Assembly: GCA_900544375.1 (NCBI GenBank)
Contig: UQUZ01000007.1
Coordinates: 15,697 to 79,696, forward strand
Length of the DNA: 64,000 nucleotides
Direction of reading: 5' to 3'
Origin: an uncultured Oscillospiraceae bacterium
GTDB lineage: Bacteria > Bacillota > Clostridia > Oscillospirales > Acutalibacteraceae
Part shown: positions 18,206 through 26,705 of the stretch, piece after piece
Layout: every line of letters begins with the position of its first letter
How positions within the stretch are numbered: position 1 is the first letter of the stretch
Made by a program: the position numbers and the translations under genes
Notes under the pieces: model-generated
Databases searched by the model: none
Seen by the model: only the letters and a program-made list of their open reading frames with translations
What the model was told of the DNA's origin: nothing

Positions 18206-20421
18206 TCCAATTCCTCCTTTGACAACTGGGATTGCGCGATCTCGCGGTAGGTCGGACAGGTTTCAAGAAGTTCCCGATGCGTCCCCTTGCCGGCAATGCG
18301 CCCTTCATCGAGCACGATAATCTGCTGCGCATTCATAATGGTGCTCACGCGCTGCGCGACGATCAGCACGGTGGAGTCGCCGGTGTGCTCCTGTAATGCG
18401 CGGCGCAGAGCGGCGTCCGTTTTGAAATCAAGGGCGGAGAAGCTGTCGTCAAAAATATAGACCGGCGCTTTTTTTGCAAGCGCCCGTGCGATGGAAAGGC
18501 GCTGCTTCTGCCCGCCGGAAACATTGCCGCCGCCCTGCGCAATGGGCGTTTTCATCCCCTCCGGCTTTTCCTGTATAAATTCTTGCGCCTGGGCAATAGC
18601 GGCGGCCAGGGCAAGGTCGTCTTCGCTTGCGTCCGGCGCGCCGTAGCGGAGATTAGAATCAATATCACCGGAGAAGAGAACGCCCTTCTGCGGCACATAG
18701 CCGATTTTTGCCCGCAGCTCGTGCTGCGGAATTTTGCGCACATCCACGCCGTCGAATAGGATTTCACCCTGCGTAACGTCATAAAAACGGGGGATCAGGT
18801 TAATCAGCGTTGATTTTCCGGAGCCGGTGGAGCCGATAAATGCGGTTGTTTCGCCTGGCTTCGCCGTGAAGGAGATATTACTGATCACATCTTCATCTGC
18901 ATTTTCATAGCGGAAGCAAACGTTGCGGAATTCGATTTCCCCACGCGGATTTTTTCCAAGGGAAACGGGATGCTCTGCATCGCGCACGGAGGGCTCAGTG
19001 GCGAGCACTTCGTTGACGCGGTTAACGGATACCGCCGCGCGCGGCATAAGGATGAAGGTCATACAGATCATTAAAAATGCCATGATAATTTGCATCGCAT
19101 ACTGCATAAAGGCCATCATATCGCCTACCTGCATGGTGGCCTGTTCGATCTGATGCCCGCCGATCCAGACGATCACGAGACTCATCACATTCATTAAAAA
19201 CATCATTGCAGGCATCATAAAAGCGGTTACGCGGTTAACGAAGCGATAGTTGCGGGTCAGGTTGCGGTTGGCGACCTCGAAACGATCCTCTTCATAGGAC
19301 TGCGTGCCGAAGGCGCGGATTACCATCATGCCGCTCAGGTGCTCGCGCACGACAAGATTCAAGCGGTCAACCAGTTTCTGGACAAGCTTAAATTTTGGCA
19401 TGACAATCGAATAGATCACGGCGATAAAGCCGACCAGGATCAGCACGCATACTGCGATAATCCAGCTCATGGAAGTGCTTTTCGATAAGGCCATCACCAC
19501 GCCGCCCACGCCGATGATCGGTGCATACAGAAGCGTGCGCGGCACCATGACGAAAAGGAACTGGATTTGCGTGATATCATTTGTCGTCCGTGTGATGAGA
19601 GAGGCGGTTGAGAATTGGTCAAACTCCCCATTGGAGAACGAGGCGACCTTCTGAAACACATCGTGGCGCATATCGCGGCAAATGCCTGCGGCGAAACGCG
19701 CTGAGCAGAAGGTGACGCCGATGACGCAAAGCACCATACCGAGCGTCATAAGCAGCATTTTAAGCCCTGTGACGAGGATATAGTTGCGCTCAATACGATC
19801 CGTGTTGACGCCAAGCTCCCGATAGAGCTGCTTTGTCATCACAATACCCATCTGTGAACCGATGGAACTGTCAGTCTTTGCGGCGGCCTGCTGTGCCTGT
19901 TCGAGCACCTGTGTTGGCATGGCCTTGATGAGCGCTTCCATCGCATAGAGCTTTGACAGATCGGTATCCGACAGGTCGGTCTGATCGGTGGAAATCGTCT
20001 GGCCGCTCGCCTTGGCCTGCGCTTGCATCAGGCTCATCAGGGTAGACATGCCGCGGCCATAGGCTGCGGCCGCGGCGGAGGGGTCTTCTGCGGAGAGGAC
20101 GGCAATCGCCTCTGTTTTTAGCAGGGGATATGTCTCTATATACTGCTGCGCCTCCTGCGTGCCGGGCTGTATGGTTTTGTAGCTCGATTCCATCTGCGCT
20201 TTGTCCCCTGTGGTCATCAACGATTCAAAAAAATCGAGCCCTTTGCGGCTGATGGCCTTTGGCGCTTGCTCAGAGATACCACCCTGCTGAATCCCGACAT
20301 TGACAATATCGGACATCAGATTCGGCAGATTCAGATCGCATGCCGCCTGCACAAAGAGCAAAACAACACAGATCAGAATGGGAAGCACATAGGGCTTTGC
20401 ATAGTGCAAAAGCTTTTTCAT
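18202..20421 (-). CDS. ABC exporter half-transporter (Asp at the catalytic position, long extracellular insert)
   Basis: The 739-residue subunit has an insertion of about 170 residues between the first and second membrane helices (about residues 40-215, rich in Ala, Gln, Ser, Thr). This loop should lie outside the membrane. The nucleotide-binding domain has Walker A GSTGSGKST and a canonical signature VSGGQKQR. In Walker B (VYIFDDSFSALD) Asp replaces the catalytic Glu, and the H-loop reads VAQRVST, with Gln in place of His. This is the degenerate-site partner of the 619-residue subunit. It is first in the operon, behind a consensus promoter near 20503-20530. Confidence 0.94.
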   Translation of the reverse strand: MKKLLHYAKPYVLPILICVVLLFVQAACDLNLPNLMSDIVNVGIQQGGISEQAPKAISRKGLDFFESLMTTGDKAQMESSYKTIQPGTQEAQQYIETYPLLKTEAIAVLSAEDPSAAAAAYGRGMSTLMSLMQAQAKASGQTISTDQTDLSDTDLSKLYAMEALIKAMPTQVLEQAQQAAAKTDSSIGSQMGIVMTKQLYRELGVNTDRIERNYILVTGLKMLLMTLGMVLCVIGVTFCSARFAAGICRDMRHDVFQKVASFSNGEFDQFSTASLITRTTNDITQIQFLFVMVPRTLLYAPIIGVGGVVMALSKSTSMSWIIAVCVLILVGFIAVIYSIVMPKFKLVQKLVDRLNLVVREHLSGMMVIRAFGTQSYEEDRFEVANRNLTRNYRFVNRVTAFMMPAMMFLMNVMSLVIVWIGGHQIEQATMQVGDMMAFMQYAMQIIMAFLMICMTFILMPRAAVSVNRVNEVLATEPSVRDAEHPVSLGKNPRGEIEFRNVCFRYENADEDVISNISFTAKPGETTAFIGSTGSGKSTLINLIPRFYDVTQGEILFDGVDVRKIPQHELRAKIGYVPQKGVLFSGDIDSNLRYGAPDASEDDLALAAAIAQAQEFIQEKPEGMKTPIAQGGGNVSGGQKQRLSIARALAKKAPVYIFDDSFSALDFKTDAALRRALQEHTGDSTVLIVAQRVSTIMNAQQIIVLDEGRIAGKGTHRELLETCPTYREIAQSQLSKEELE

Positions 20422-20483
20422 TCGATCACCCTTTCCTTACAGCGCGCCCACGCGCACTGCCTCCGGGTTTTCTCCGGATAATA

Positions 20484-20530
20484 GTTAACATGATTAATTG
20501 ATATTATAGTAGCTAAAATGGAACTGTCAA
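20484..20530 (-). promoter_or_regulatory. Exporter operon promoter with probable MarR site
   Basis: On the minus strand a perfect TTGACA (complement of 20525-20530) is followed after 16 nt by a perfect TATAAT (complement of 20503-20508). Just downstream, AATTAATCATGTTAACT (complement of 20484-20500) is a pseudo-palindrome related to the site over the marR promoter. Binding there would block initiation. Confidence 0.75.
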
Positions 20531-20615
20531 GATCAAAAGATGCAATCGTGGATTCTTTTACAAACCGTTCATAATAGAGCCATCCTTTTCATACAAAATC
20601 CATTTATTTTTATGC

Positions 20616-20673
20616 TTGACAAGTTGGGGACAAAAGGATAGACTAAAATTAATTAACTAACGCAATTAATTTT
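20616..20673 (+). promoter_or_regulatory. marR promoter and palindromic operator
   Basis: TTGACA (20616-20621) and TAGACT (20639-20644) are 17 nt apart. Overlapping the start point is a perfect palindrome with 10-bp arms, AAAATTAATT and AATTAATTTT (20645-20654 and 20664-20673), with a 9-nt centre. The placement predicts autorepression. Confidence 0.75.
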
Positions 20674-20692
20674 GGCACTGGGGGCGTTCTGC

Positions 20693-21181
20693 ATGGATGG
20701 AATGGAATATCAGTTGATTGAAGCGGTGTTTGAAGCGAAGCACAGCCTGCATCGGGTAATCCATTTTGCCAAGGTTCCCCGCGGCACGTTCGCGGCGCTG
20801 TTTTTGATCGATCAGATGAATCGGGAGCCGCAGCAGGAGCGGGCCATGCCGGGCGTGACGGTATCCATGCTCAGCGATCGGCTTCACAATTCCCGCCCGG
20901 CGGTCACACGGCTGATTAATGATCTGGAAGAGCAGGGCTATGTTGTCAAACTCACTGCAAAGCAGGATAGGCGCTTTGTTTACCTAATGCTGACGCAGGA
21001 AGGGCAGGCGGTTCTTTGCCAGGCAAAAAATGCTTTTTTCACCGCGGTTCATGAAATTGTGCAGATGCTTGGGCAGGAGGATTCCCGCGAGCTTCTGCGG
21101 CTTTTGCGGCGGATCGCACAGTTGCAGCCGCAGAGCGGGGATACGCAACCCGCACCTGAAGAAATGGGTGCGGTGGAATAA
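20693..21181 (+). CDS. MarR family transcriptional regulator
   Basis: The 162-residue protein has the MarR winged helix: recognition region MLSDRLHNSRPAVTRLINDL, then the wing YVVKLTAKQDRRFVYLMLT with the conserved DxR. It lies divergent from the ABC exporter operon and probably represses it and itself, releasing DNA when it binds a toxic ligand. The open frame reaches a TTG at 20672, but the GGGGG at 20680-20684 favours the ATG at 20693. The 3' end is rich in Gln/Pro and shortly followed by a bidirectional terminator. Confidence 0.9.
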   Translation: MDGMEYQLIEAVFEAKHSLHRVIHFAKVPRGTFAALFLIDQMNREPQQERAMPGVTVSMLSDRLHNSRPAVTRLINDLEEQGYVVKLTAKQDRRFVYLMLTQEGQAVLCQAKNAFFTAVHEIVQMLGQEDSRELLRLLRRIAQLQPQSGDTQPAPEEMGAVE

Positions 21182-21207
21182 GCTTGATAGGAATGCCGGC
21201 AAAAAAG

Positions 21208-21242
21208 AGCCGTTGCAAAATGCTTTTCATTTTGCAACGGCT
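21208..21242. terminator. Bidirectional terminator; GTTGCAAAA hairpin family copy 2
   Basis: Arms AGCCGTTGCAAAATG and CATTTTGCAACGGCT are perfect over 15 bp with a 5-nt loop. The minus strand continues CTCTTTTTTG, so it ends the ricT operon; the plus side has TTTCTTG after marR. Confidence 0.85.
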
Positions 21243-21260
21243 TTCTTGATAAAATTCTAG

Positions 21261-22124
21261 TTACTCCAGCTCTTTCAGAGCCGGCTCCTCTTCCTTCGGC
21301 ACACGGACCTGCGCATCCTTCACAATTCGAACCTCCTTGCGATGGATGGAAACCGGGGCGGCGTCCGGCCGCTTATGAAGGCGGATCTTGAGCATCCCGG
21401 TCAACAGATTGGCATCGATCACAACACCGCGGCCCTCTTTGGTATCCACAATCGCGCCATTTTTGGGCGTAACACGCAGAAGGTGCTCATATGCATTTTG
21501 CTCATATTTCAGGCAGCACATCAGCCGGCCGCAGGTGCCGCTGATCTTGACCGGGTTGAGGGAAATTCCCTGCTCCTTCGCCATTTTGATGGAGACGGAT
21601 TGAAAATCGCCTAAAAAGGTGCTGCAACAAAACGGACGGCCACAGATGCCTAAGCCCCCTAGCAGCTTTGATTCATCGCGCACGCCAATCTGCCTGAGCT
21701 CGATGCGCGTGCGGAAAACGCTGGCGAGATCCTTGACCAGTTCGCGGAAATCAACGCGCCCATCCGCTGTAAAGTAAAACATGATTTTGCTTCGGTCGAA
21801 GGTGTATTCCACTTCAACGAGCTTCATCTCCAGCTTATGCGCTGCGATTTTTTGCAGGCAAATTTGAAATGCATCTTTTTCTTTAGCGCGGTTTTCCGCC
21901 ACAATTTTTAAATCTTCGGGCGTGGCGGTGCGAATGATCATTTTCAGGGGCTTTACGATCTGATCCTCCGGCACCTCGCGGTTTTCCATTGCCACCTCGC
22001 CGCATTCAATGCCACGCGCCGTTTCCACAATTACAGATTCCCCCTTGGAAAAGGGCTTGTCATCCGGGTCGAAGTAATATACCTTTCCAGCGCCTTTAAA
22101 ACGGACGCCTACAATTTCGGCCAT
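21261..22124 (-). CDS. ricT: RicT (YaaT)-like PSP1 domain protein
   Basis: The 287-residue protein has the PSP1 domain with the Cys motifs GICGRPFCC and TCGRLMCCLKYE, which in Bacillus RicT help hold [4Fe-4S] clusters of the RicAFT (YmcA-YlbF-YaaT) complex. That complex promotes RNase Y processing of mRNAs and affects sporulation and competence. Length and cysteine pattern agree with the family. It lies 34 bp after holB, as in the Bacillus yaaQ-yaaR-holB-yaaT order. GGAGG lies upstream of the ATG. The acidic C-terminal tail (KEEEPALKELE) is unremarkable. Confidence 0.93.
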   Translation of the reverse strand: MAEIVGVRFKGAGKVYYFDPDDKPFSKGESVIVETARGIECGEVAMENREVPEDQIVKPLKMIIRTATPEDLKIVAENRAKEKDAFQICLQKIAAHKLEMKLVEVEYTFDRSKIMFYFTADGRVDFRELVKDLASVFRTRIELRQIGVRDESKLLGGLGICGRPFCCSTFLGDFQSVSIKMAKEQGISLNPVKISGTCGRLMCCLKYEQNAYEHLLRVTPKNGAIVDTKEGRGVVIDANLLTGMLKIRLHKRPDAAPVSIHRKEVRIVKDAQVRVPKEEEPALKELE

Positions 22125-22158
22125 ATATTTATAATTCCTCCGTTACAAAAATCTATCG

Positions 22159-23040
22159 TTATTTCCCAGCGGCGCGCCTGAGCGTACTGCACAGCCGCGT
22201 GATGAGCAAATTTTGATTGGCATTACGCAGCAAGCTGTGGTTTAAGCTGCTGATTGTGTCGATCACGGCTAAAAGCCTTTCCTGCGTGAGCGCCCCTGCG
22301 AGGTAAGCTGCCGTTTCATCCGTCGGCTCCATTCCGCAGCTGATGCGCGCCGCCTCTCGGAAGATCAGCATCATGCGCGCAAGGCACAAGGCAGTCAGCT
22401 CTTTATCCTTTTCAAGCTTTCCGGTCAGGGAGAGTAGTGGGAATTCAGCAGCAGCGGCAACCGCCCGCGCCATCTGGTCAGAAAGGTCGTTTGCCTTCTG
22501 CTCCTTTTTGCCTGCGGCGGCCGTGAGCTCCTGCGCGGGCGAATCCAGTGTAAACGTAGTCACCCGCGATAGGATGGTGGGCAGCATTTTTGTTTTGGAA
22601 TCACAGGCCAGAAGAAAAACTGCATAGGCGGGCGGTTCCTCTAACACCTTTAGCAAGGCGTTCTGCGCCTGCGGGGACATCGACTGTGCGTTAAGCAGCA
22701 GATAGGCCTTATAGGAGGCCTCGTTGGGCAGGATAAACACATCCTCCCGCACCTCCCGCACTGTTTCGATGTGAAAAGAGCGGGCTGCTTCGCCGCCTTC
22801 CGCCTCGAAAATATCCGGGTGCGCCTGGGCAGCAGCCTTTTGGCAGGCGGCGCATTTGCCGCATGGATGCTCGCCGGACGAAGTGCATACCAACGCCTGC
22901 GCGATCAGGCGGGCCAGGGCTTTGCGCTCCTGCGCTGAGCCGCCCTCGATGAGGACAGCATGCGGGAACCGGCCCGCCTCCAAAAGCTGTGCAATCTGCT
23001 TGCAAGCCTGCGGGCTTGCGCGAAAAGAACCAAACTTCAT
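22159..23040 (-). CDS. holB: DNA polymerase III delta-prime subunit
   Basis: The 293-residue clamp-loader subunit has an N-terminal AAA-like domain with a zinc module (CTSSGEHPCGKCAACQK, about residues 52-68). The P-loop is degenerate (GGSAQERKAL), as is usual for the non-hydrolysing delta-prime. A sensor region ALLKVLEEPP is present. It helps load the beta clamp at the replication fork. The gene lies between darA and ricT, 14 and 34 bp away, so it is within an operon. Confidence 0.93.
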   Translation of the reverse strand: MKFGSFRASPQACKQIAQLLEAGRFPHAVLIEGGSAQERKALARLIAQALVCTSSGEHPCGKCAACQKAAAQAHPDIFEAEGGEAARSFHIETVREVREDVFILPNEASYKAYLLLNAQSMSPQAQNALLKVLEEPPAYAVFLLACDSKTKMLPTILSRVTTFTLDSPAQELTAAAGKKEQKANDLSDQMARAVAAAAEFPLLSLTGKLEKDKELTALCLARMMLIFREAARISCGMEPTDETAAYLAGALTQERLLAVIDTISSLNHSLLRNANQNLLITRLCSTLRRAAGK

Positions 23041-23054
23041 AGCGCTCCCTTGCT

Positions 23055-23378
23055 TTACAGCTTATAAAACTGCGCCACATCCAGCACAAAAACCGTTGCA
23101 CCGCCGACCGTGATTTCGACGGGGGCGGACATGAGCGGCTCATTGATGTAGGTGGAGGCAGGTTGGACGAGCTGCGTGCGCTTGCGGCTAAAGCGGCCGA
23201 TGAGATCGATCAGCTCGGAAACGCGCTCATCCTCCACGCCGATCAGGAGCGTGACGTTCCCCGCCCGCAGGAAGCCGCCGGATGTGGAAAGCTTGGTGGC
23301 GCTGAATTCCGCGCGGGTAATCTCAGAGAGCACGGCGTGACTGTCATCATTATTGACAATTGCAACGACCAATTTCAT
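23055..23378 (-). CDS. darA: Cyclic-di-AMP receptor, DarA/PstA (YaaQ) family
   Basis: The 107-residue PII-like protein begins MKLVVAIVNNDDSHAV and has the long T- and B-loop regions of DarA (FSATKLSTSGGFLRAGNVT and the loop before VEITVGGATVFVLDV). DarA homotrimers bind c-di-AMP. Gene order with holB and ricT supports the call. The tmk and yaaR genes that flank yaaQ in Bacillus are absent here. The physiological target is unknown. Confidence 0.92.
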   Translation of the reverse strand: MKLVVAIVNNDDSHAVLSEITRAEFSATKLSTSGGFLRAGNVTLLIGVEDERVSELIDLIGRFSRKRTQLVQPASTYINEPLMSAPVEITVGGATVFVLDVAQFYKL

Positions 23379-23469
23379 AATAAAGCCATCCTTTCACGAA
23401 ATCGCTGGGATGTGAATGATTAGGTTGAACTGTGGCCCAATAGCCACTTACATTATAATGCACCGCGCA

Positions 23470-24810
23470 CTATTTTACAACTTCAATCTCTAAAATACCA
23501 GATTGCGCCAGCAGATCTGCGCATTCCGGGGTGATGCGTTCACCTGGCATGATGGCCGGAATTGCGGGCGGGCATGGGCATGCGGTTTGAGCGGCAATTC
23601 GGCCTTGCGCCATGCATAGCGGGAGCCGCACCCTCGGAGAAAGGAGCGCTTCGCGGGGCGATGCAGCAATAGGCGGCGGGGCGGGCAGCAAAGAGGAGGG
23701 GGAAAAGGGCTCGCCCACGGGCATCGTTGTCAGCGCCGCCCGCAGTTGGGAAAAATCTTTCTCGGTATTGAAGGGAGAGAGCAGCAGGATCAGGAAGGCC
23801 TCATCCGCATATTCCACCTCGATCCCCGCACTACGCAGGTGCAGGGCGGCCTGCTTCCCGCTGACGCCCGCGTGCGCGGTATTCCAGACGAGATGGAGCG
23901 GGTCGCACAGCCCTTCCGGTGGAAGGAAGCCGAGTGTTTGGGCATAAGCGTTGAGTTCGTTTGCCTGGGCTGCTGTTTTGGTATAGGCTGCTTTCCCCTC
24001 TTCCTCCAGCCACGCGCGGCACAGGTCGAGCGAAAGCAGGATGGGGAAGGAAGGGCTTGTGGAACCGAACAGTGCCATTGCAGCCCGCACCTGGGGCAGA
24101 TAGCGGCCGCTCCCAATCTGAAAATAAGCGCCGCCCGTAAGCACGGGCAGTGTTTTGTGCGCAGAGTCAGCGCACATCGCAGCCCCTTGGGAAAGCGGAT
24201 GGAGTTTGCGGTCGAGGAAGAAGAGATGCGCGCCGTGCGCGTTATCTACAATCACGGGCACATGGTATTGTTGTGCCGCGGCGCAAATGGCGTTTAAGTC
24301 GCTCATCACGCCGTAATAATCCGGCGTAGTGAGGTAAACAGCCTTTGCGTCCGGGTGTTTTTGCAACGTTTTTGCCACATCGTCCGCCTGGATTCTCCCG
24401 GCAAGGCCAGGCCCGGCGTCTTGCCGGGGCCAAACCCATATGGGCGTAATGCCTAGCAGTGCCATCGCATGAACCGCGCTGCGGTGAACAGTGCGGCCCA
24501 TGACGACCGTTCCCCCCAGTGGAGCGGCAAGGCGTAGCATAGCCTGGATACAAAGCGTGCATCCGCCTGCGGAAAAAAACGTGCCTGCCGTGCCAAAGGC
24601 TTTTGCCGCCGCCTGTTCTGCCAACAGGGTGGGGCCTTCCGCGTCAAAAAGGCTACCAGTGGAGGGGAGCTCTGTCACATCGAATATGGGCAGCTTTCCC
24701 AACGGGGCAAGGCAGCCCGCCCGGCCCTTGTGCCCAGGCATATGGAGGCTGACCTGTTCTGTTTGCCGGTGCCGCATCAATGCCTCATAAAGCGGGGCGC
24801 AAGCGCTCAT
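23470..24810 (-). CDS. Orn/Lys/Arg decarboxylase-family PLP enzyme (YaaO-like)
   Basis: The 446-residue protein begins with a decarboxylase-type motif (LHMPGHKGR) and carries the PLP lysine in CADSAHKTLPVLTGGAY. This is the short YaaO form of fold-type I amino acid decarboxylases, about 440-480 residues, lacking the N-terminal response-regulator-like wing domain. It would decarboxylate a basic amino acid for polyamine synthesis; the substrate is not certain. It overlaps the queG-like gene by 4 bp, and darA follows 91 bp downstream, where tmk sits in Bacillus. Confidence 0.9.
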   Translation of the reverse strand: MSACAPLYEALMRHRQTEQVSLHMPGHKGRAGCLAPLGKLPIFDVTELPSTGSLFDAEGPTLLAEQAAAKAFGTAGTFFSAGGCTLCIQAMLRLAAPLGGTVVMGRTVHRSAVHAMALLGITPIWVWPRQDAGPGLAGRIQADDVAKTLQKHPDAKAVYLTTPDYYGVMSDLNAICAAAQQYHVPVIVDNAHGAHLFFLDRKLHPLSQGAAMCADSAHKTLPVLTGGAYFQIGSGRYLPQVRAAMALFGSTSPSFPILLSLDLCRAWLEEEGKAAYTKTAAQANELNAYAQTLGFLPPEGLCDPLHLVWNTAHAGVSGKQAALHLRSAGIEVEYADEAFLILLLSPFNTEKDFSQLRAALTTMPVGEPFSPSSLLPAPPPIAASPREALLSPRVRLPLCMAQGRIAAQTACPCPPAIPAIMPGERITPECADLLAQSGILEIEVVK

Positions 24811-25667
24811 CTGGGATCCCCACTTTCTGCTAAGGATTCGGATTGAGACCTTCCATTCAGGGGAGCGGAGAGTAGTTTCAGATTTCGCTCAATCACCTTC
24901 CTGCCGCGCCACGCATAGGCCATGCCCTCGAGCGGGCCATTTTCGACAGCTGAGGCATGAAAGGTATGGGCGAACTCCGTCAGGGGCCGAATGGCCGCTT
25001 GTGCGTTCATCGGGCAAGTGGTCTGGCAGATATCACAGCCCCATGCACAGCCCGAGCGGCGGATCAGAGCGGCTTCCTGTTCGCTGAGAGAGCCTTTTCG
25101 TTGCGTCAGAGCGGACATGCATTTGGATCGATCCAGCCCCTTGCCGGTCAATGCGCCGGTGGGGCAGGCGGAGATACACCTCCCACAGCCAATGCAGGGG
25201 CGGATTTGATGCGGCGGGGCGTCGATTGGCAGCGTTGTAACGATCTCCCCAATAAATACCCATGAACCGTAGCGTTCATGGATTAAAAGGCCGTTTTGAC
25301 CGATGCGGCCAAGCCCGGCCAATGCGGCGGCGCGCACCTCCGGAATTGGGGAATTATCGGTAAACGGCACGAATGCTTCTTCGGGAAATGCCTGCTCTAG
25401 AGCCGATACAGCTCGTTTGAGGTATTGCGGCACGATTTCGTGATAATCCCCCACCGCGGCATAGCGGGATAAGTTCCCGCCCTGATAGGCCGCTTCCTCC
25501 ATTGCGTAGGGGAAAAGAGCCACGAATATGGATTTTGCATCCGCGGGCAACCGCTCCTTTGCCCGGCATTCAAGAATCTGGGGGCGCAGCGGCTCAAACG
25601 GGCAGCATCCAAAAATCGGAATGCCGGCGCAGGATAAAATCGTTTTTATTTTTGGAAGCTGTTCCAT
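24807..25667 (-). CDS. QueG-like iron-sulfur protein (epoxyqueuosine reductase family)
   Basis: The 286-residue protein has an N-terminal cobalamin-binding-like domain and two [4Fe-4S] motifs: CIGCGRCISACP (about residues 178-189) and CAWGCDICQTTCP (about 207-219). This pattern is that of QueG, the last enzyme of tRNA queuosine synthesis. At 286 residues it is shorter than typical QueG (about 310-380) and lacks the C-terminal HEAT-like part, as in a clostridial QueG-like subgroup whose activity is not established. It overlaps the following decarboxylase gene by 4 bp. Confidence 0.82.
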   Translation of the reverse strand: MEQLPKIKTILSCAGIPIFGCCPFEPLRPQILECRAKERLPADAKSIFVALFPYAMEEAAYQGGNLSRYAAVGDYHEIVPQYLKRAVSALEQAFPEEAFVPFTDNSPIPEVRAAALAGLGRIGQNGLLIHERYGSWVFIGEIVTTLPIDAPPHQIRPCIGCGRCISACPTGALTGKGLDRSKCMSALTQRKGSLSEQEAALIRRSGCAWGCDICQTTCPMNAQAAIRPLTEFAHTFHASAVENGPLEGMAYAWRGRKVIERNLKLLSAPLNGRSQSESLAESGDPR

Positions 25668-25702
25668 CGTGTGGCTCCCCTTTTCATTGATTTGTATGCC
25701 TG

Positions 25703-26629
25703 TTATATGGTTTGGGATAAAGCGATCATCAAGGGCATCGTCAGAATGGAGAGGAAAGTGATTACGGCAACCACTTTGGAAGAAAGCCCGGTATCACGAC
25801 CGTATTTGGCGGCGAACATGACGGTGTTATTTGCTGTGGGCGCGCTCGCGGAAATGATGCAGGAGGTCAGCAGCGCGCCGGTGACGCCGCACAGGCGGAA
25901 AATCAGCAGCATGAGGGCAGGTAGCACAAGCAGCTTGAGCGCGGCCGCCAAATAAATTTTTTTCTCCCGGAACATCGTTTTTAAATCCGTGTTGGCAAGA
26001 TAGGTGCCGAACATGATCATCGCCATTGGCGTGTTTAGCCCGGCGATAAAGGAGATTGGATCCGCGAGGACAACGGGCAGCTTTACCTCCAGCAGGTAAA
26101 GCGGAAGGCCGATAGCAACGGAGATCGTGCCCGGGTTGAATAAAAGCTTTTTCCAATTGAAATGCCTCCCGCCGGACATCACGGCTACACCGTGCGTAAA
26201 GCAGACAACGTTGAAGGGGATCAGGCAGGCAGAGCAATAAAACACACCGGGCGCGCCGAGCAGCGCCTGCGCCATGGGCAGCGCCATATAGCCGACGTTC
26301 CCATAAACGCTCGCGTAGCGGTAAATGGCGTTTTCCTCACGGTTCCCCCCGCGAAAAAAGGGAAGGGAGATCAAGATCGCAGCGCCATGCATGGCAAACC
26401 CGCAAACGGTGGAGACCAGCAGCGCGGTGGCGTTTTCCGCCGTCAGCTCCATGGAGAGGAAGGATTGTGTGATGATGGCAGGTGTAACGATATAAAAAAG
26501 GAGGTCGTTCGTCATCCGAGCGGCCTTTTCTTTATAAAGCCCGGTTTTATCTGCAAAAAAACCGACGGCGATCATGATATACAAAATAAGCACCTGCTGC
26601 GCGGCAGTCGCCATATTTTCTAAAAACAA
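25703..26629 (-). CDS. AEC family transporter (auxin efflux carrier-like)
   Basis: The 308-residue protein has ten predicted membrane helices in two sets of five, with the family motif DKTGLYKEKAARMTNDLLFY near the N-terminus and the conserved NTPMAMIMFGTYLA stretch in the middle. Bacterial members export small carboxylates such as malate or malonate; the substrate here is unknown. The start is a TTG at 26629 with GGGGAA upstream (8-nt spacing); an internal ATG at 26614 is the alternative. It is transcribed alone behind the terminator at 26672-26689. Confidence 0.9.
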   Translation of the reverse strand: MFLENMATAAQQVLILYIMIAVGFFADKTGLYKEKAARMTNDLLFYIVTPAIITQSFLSMELTAENATALLVSTVCGFAMHGAAILISLPFFRGGNREENAIYRYASVYGNVGYMALPMAQALLGAPGVFYCSACLIPFNVVCFTHGVAVMSGGRHFNWKKLLFNPGTISVAIGLPLYLLEVKLPVVLADPISFIAGLNTPMAMIMFGTYLANTDLKTMFREKKIYLAAALKLLVLPALMLLIFRLCGVTGALLTSCIISASAPTANNTVMFAAKYGRDTGLSSKVVAVITFLSILTMPLMIALSQTI

Positions 26630-26671
26630 AACAATTCCCCGCTTTGCAAGAAGAATTCAAAATAAAAGAAA

Positions 26672-26689
26672 GGCGGGCTTTTGCCCGCC
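26672..26689 (-). terminator. Terminator of the membrane protein gene at 26706
   Basis: GGCGGGC/GCCCGCC with a 4-nt loop is followed on the minus strand by TTTCTTTTATTTTG, 16 bp after the stop codon. Confidence 0.9.
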
Positions 26690-26705
26690 CCAGAGGTTAT
26701 GTTTG

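Noticed and set aside
17561..18250. Open frame of 229 codons antisense to the ABC exporter
   Set aside because: Its composition (Glu/His/Arg-rich, no motif) and complete overlap with the conserved exporter mark it as a shadow.
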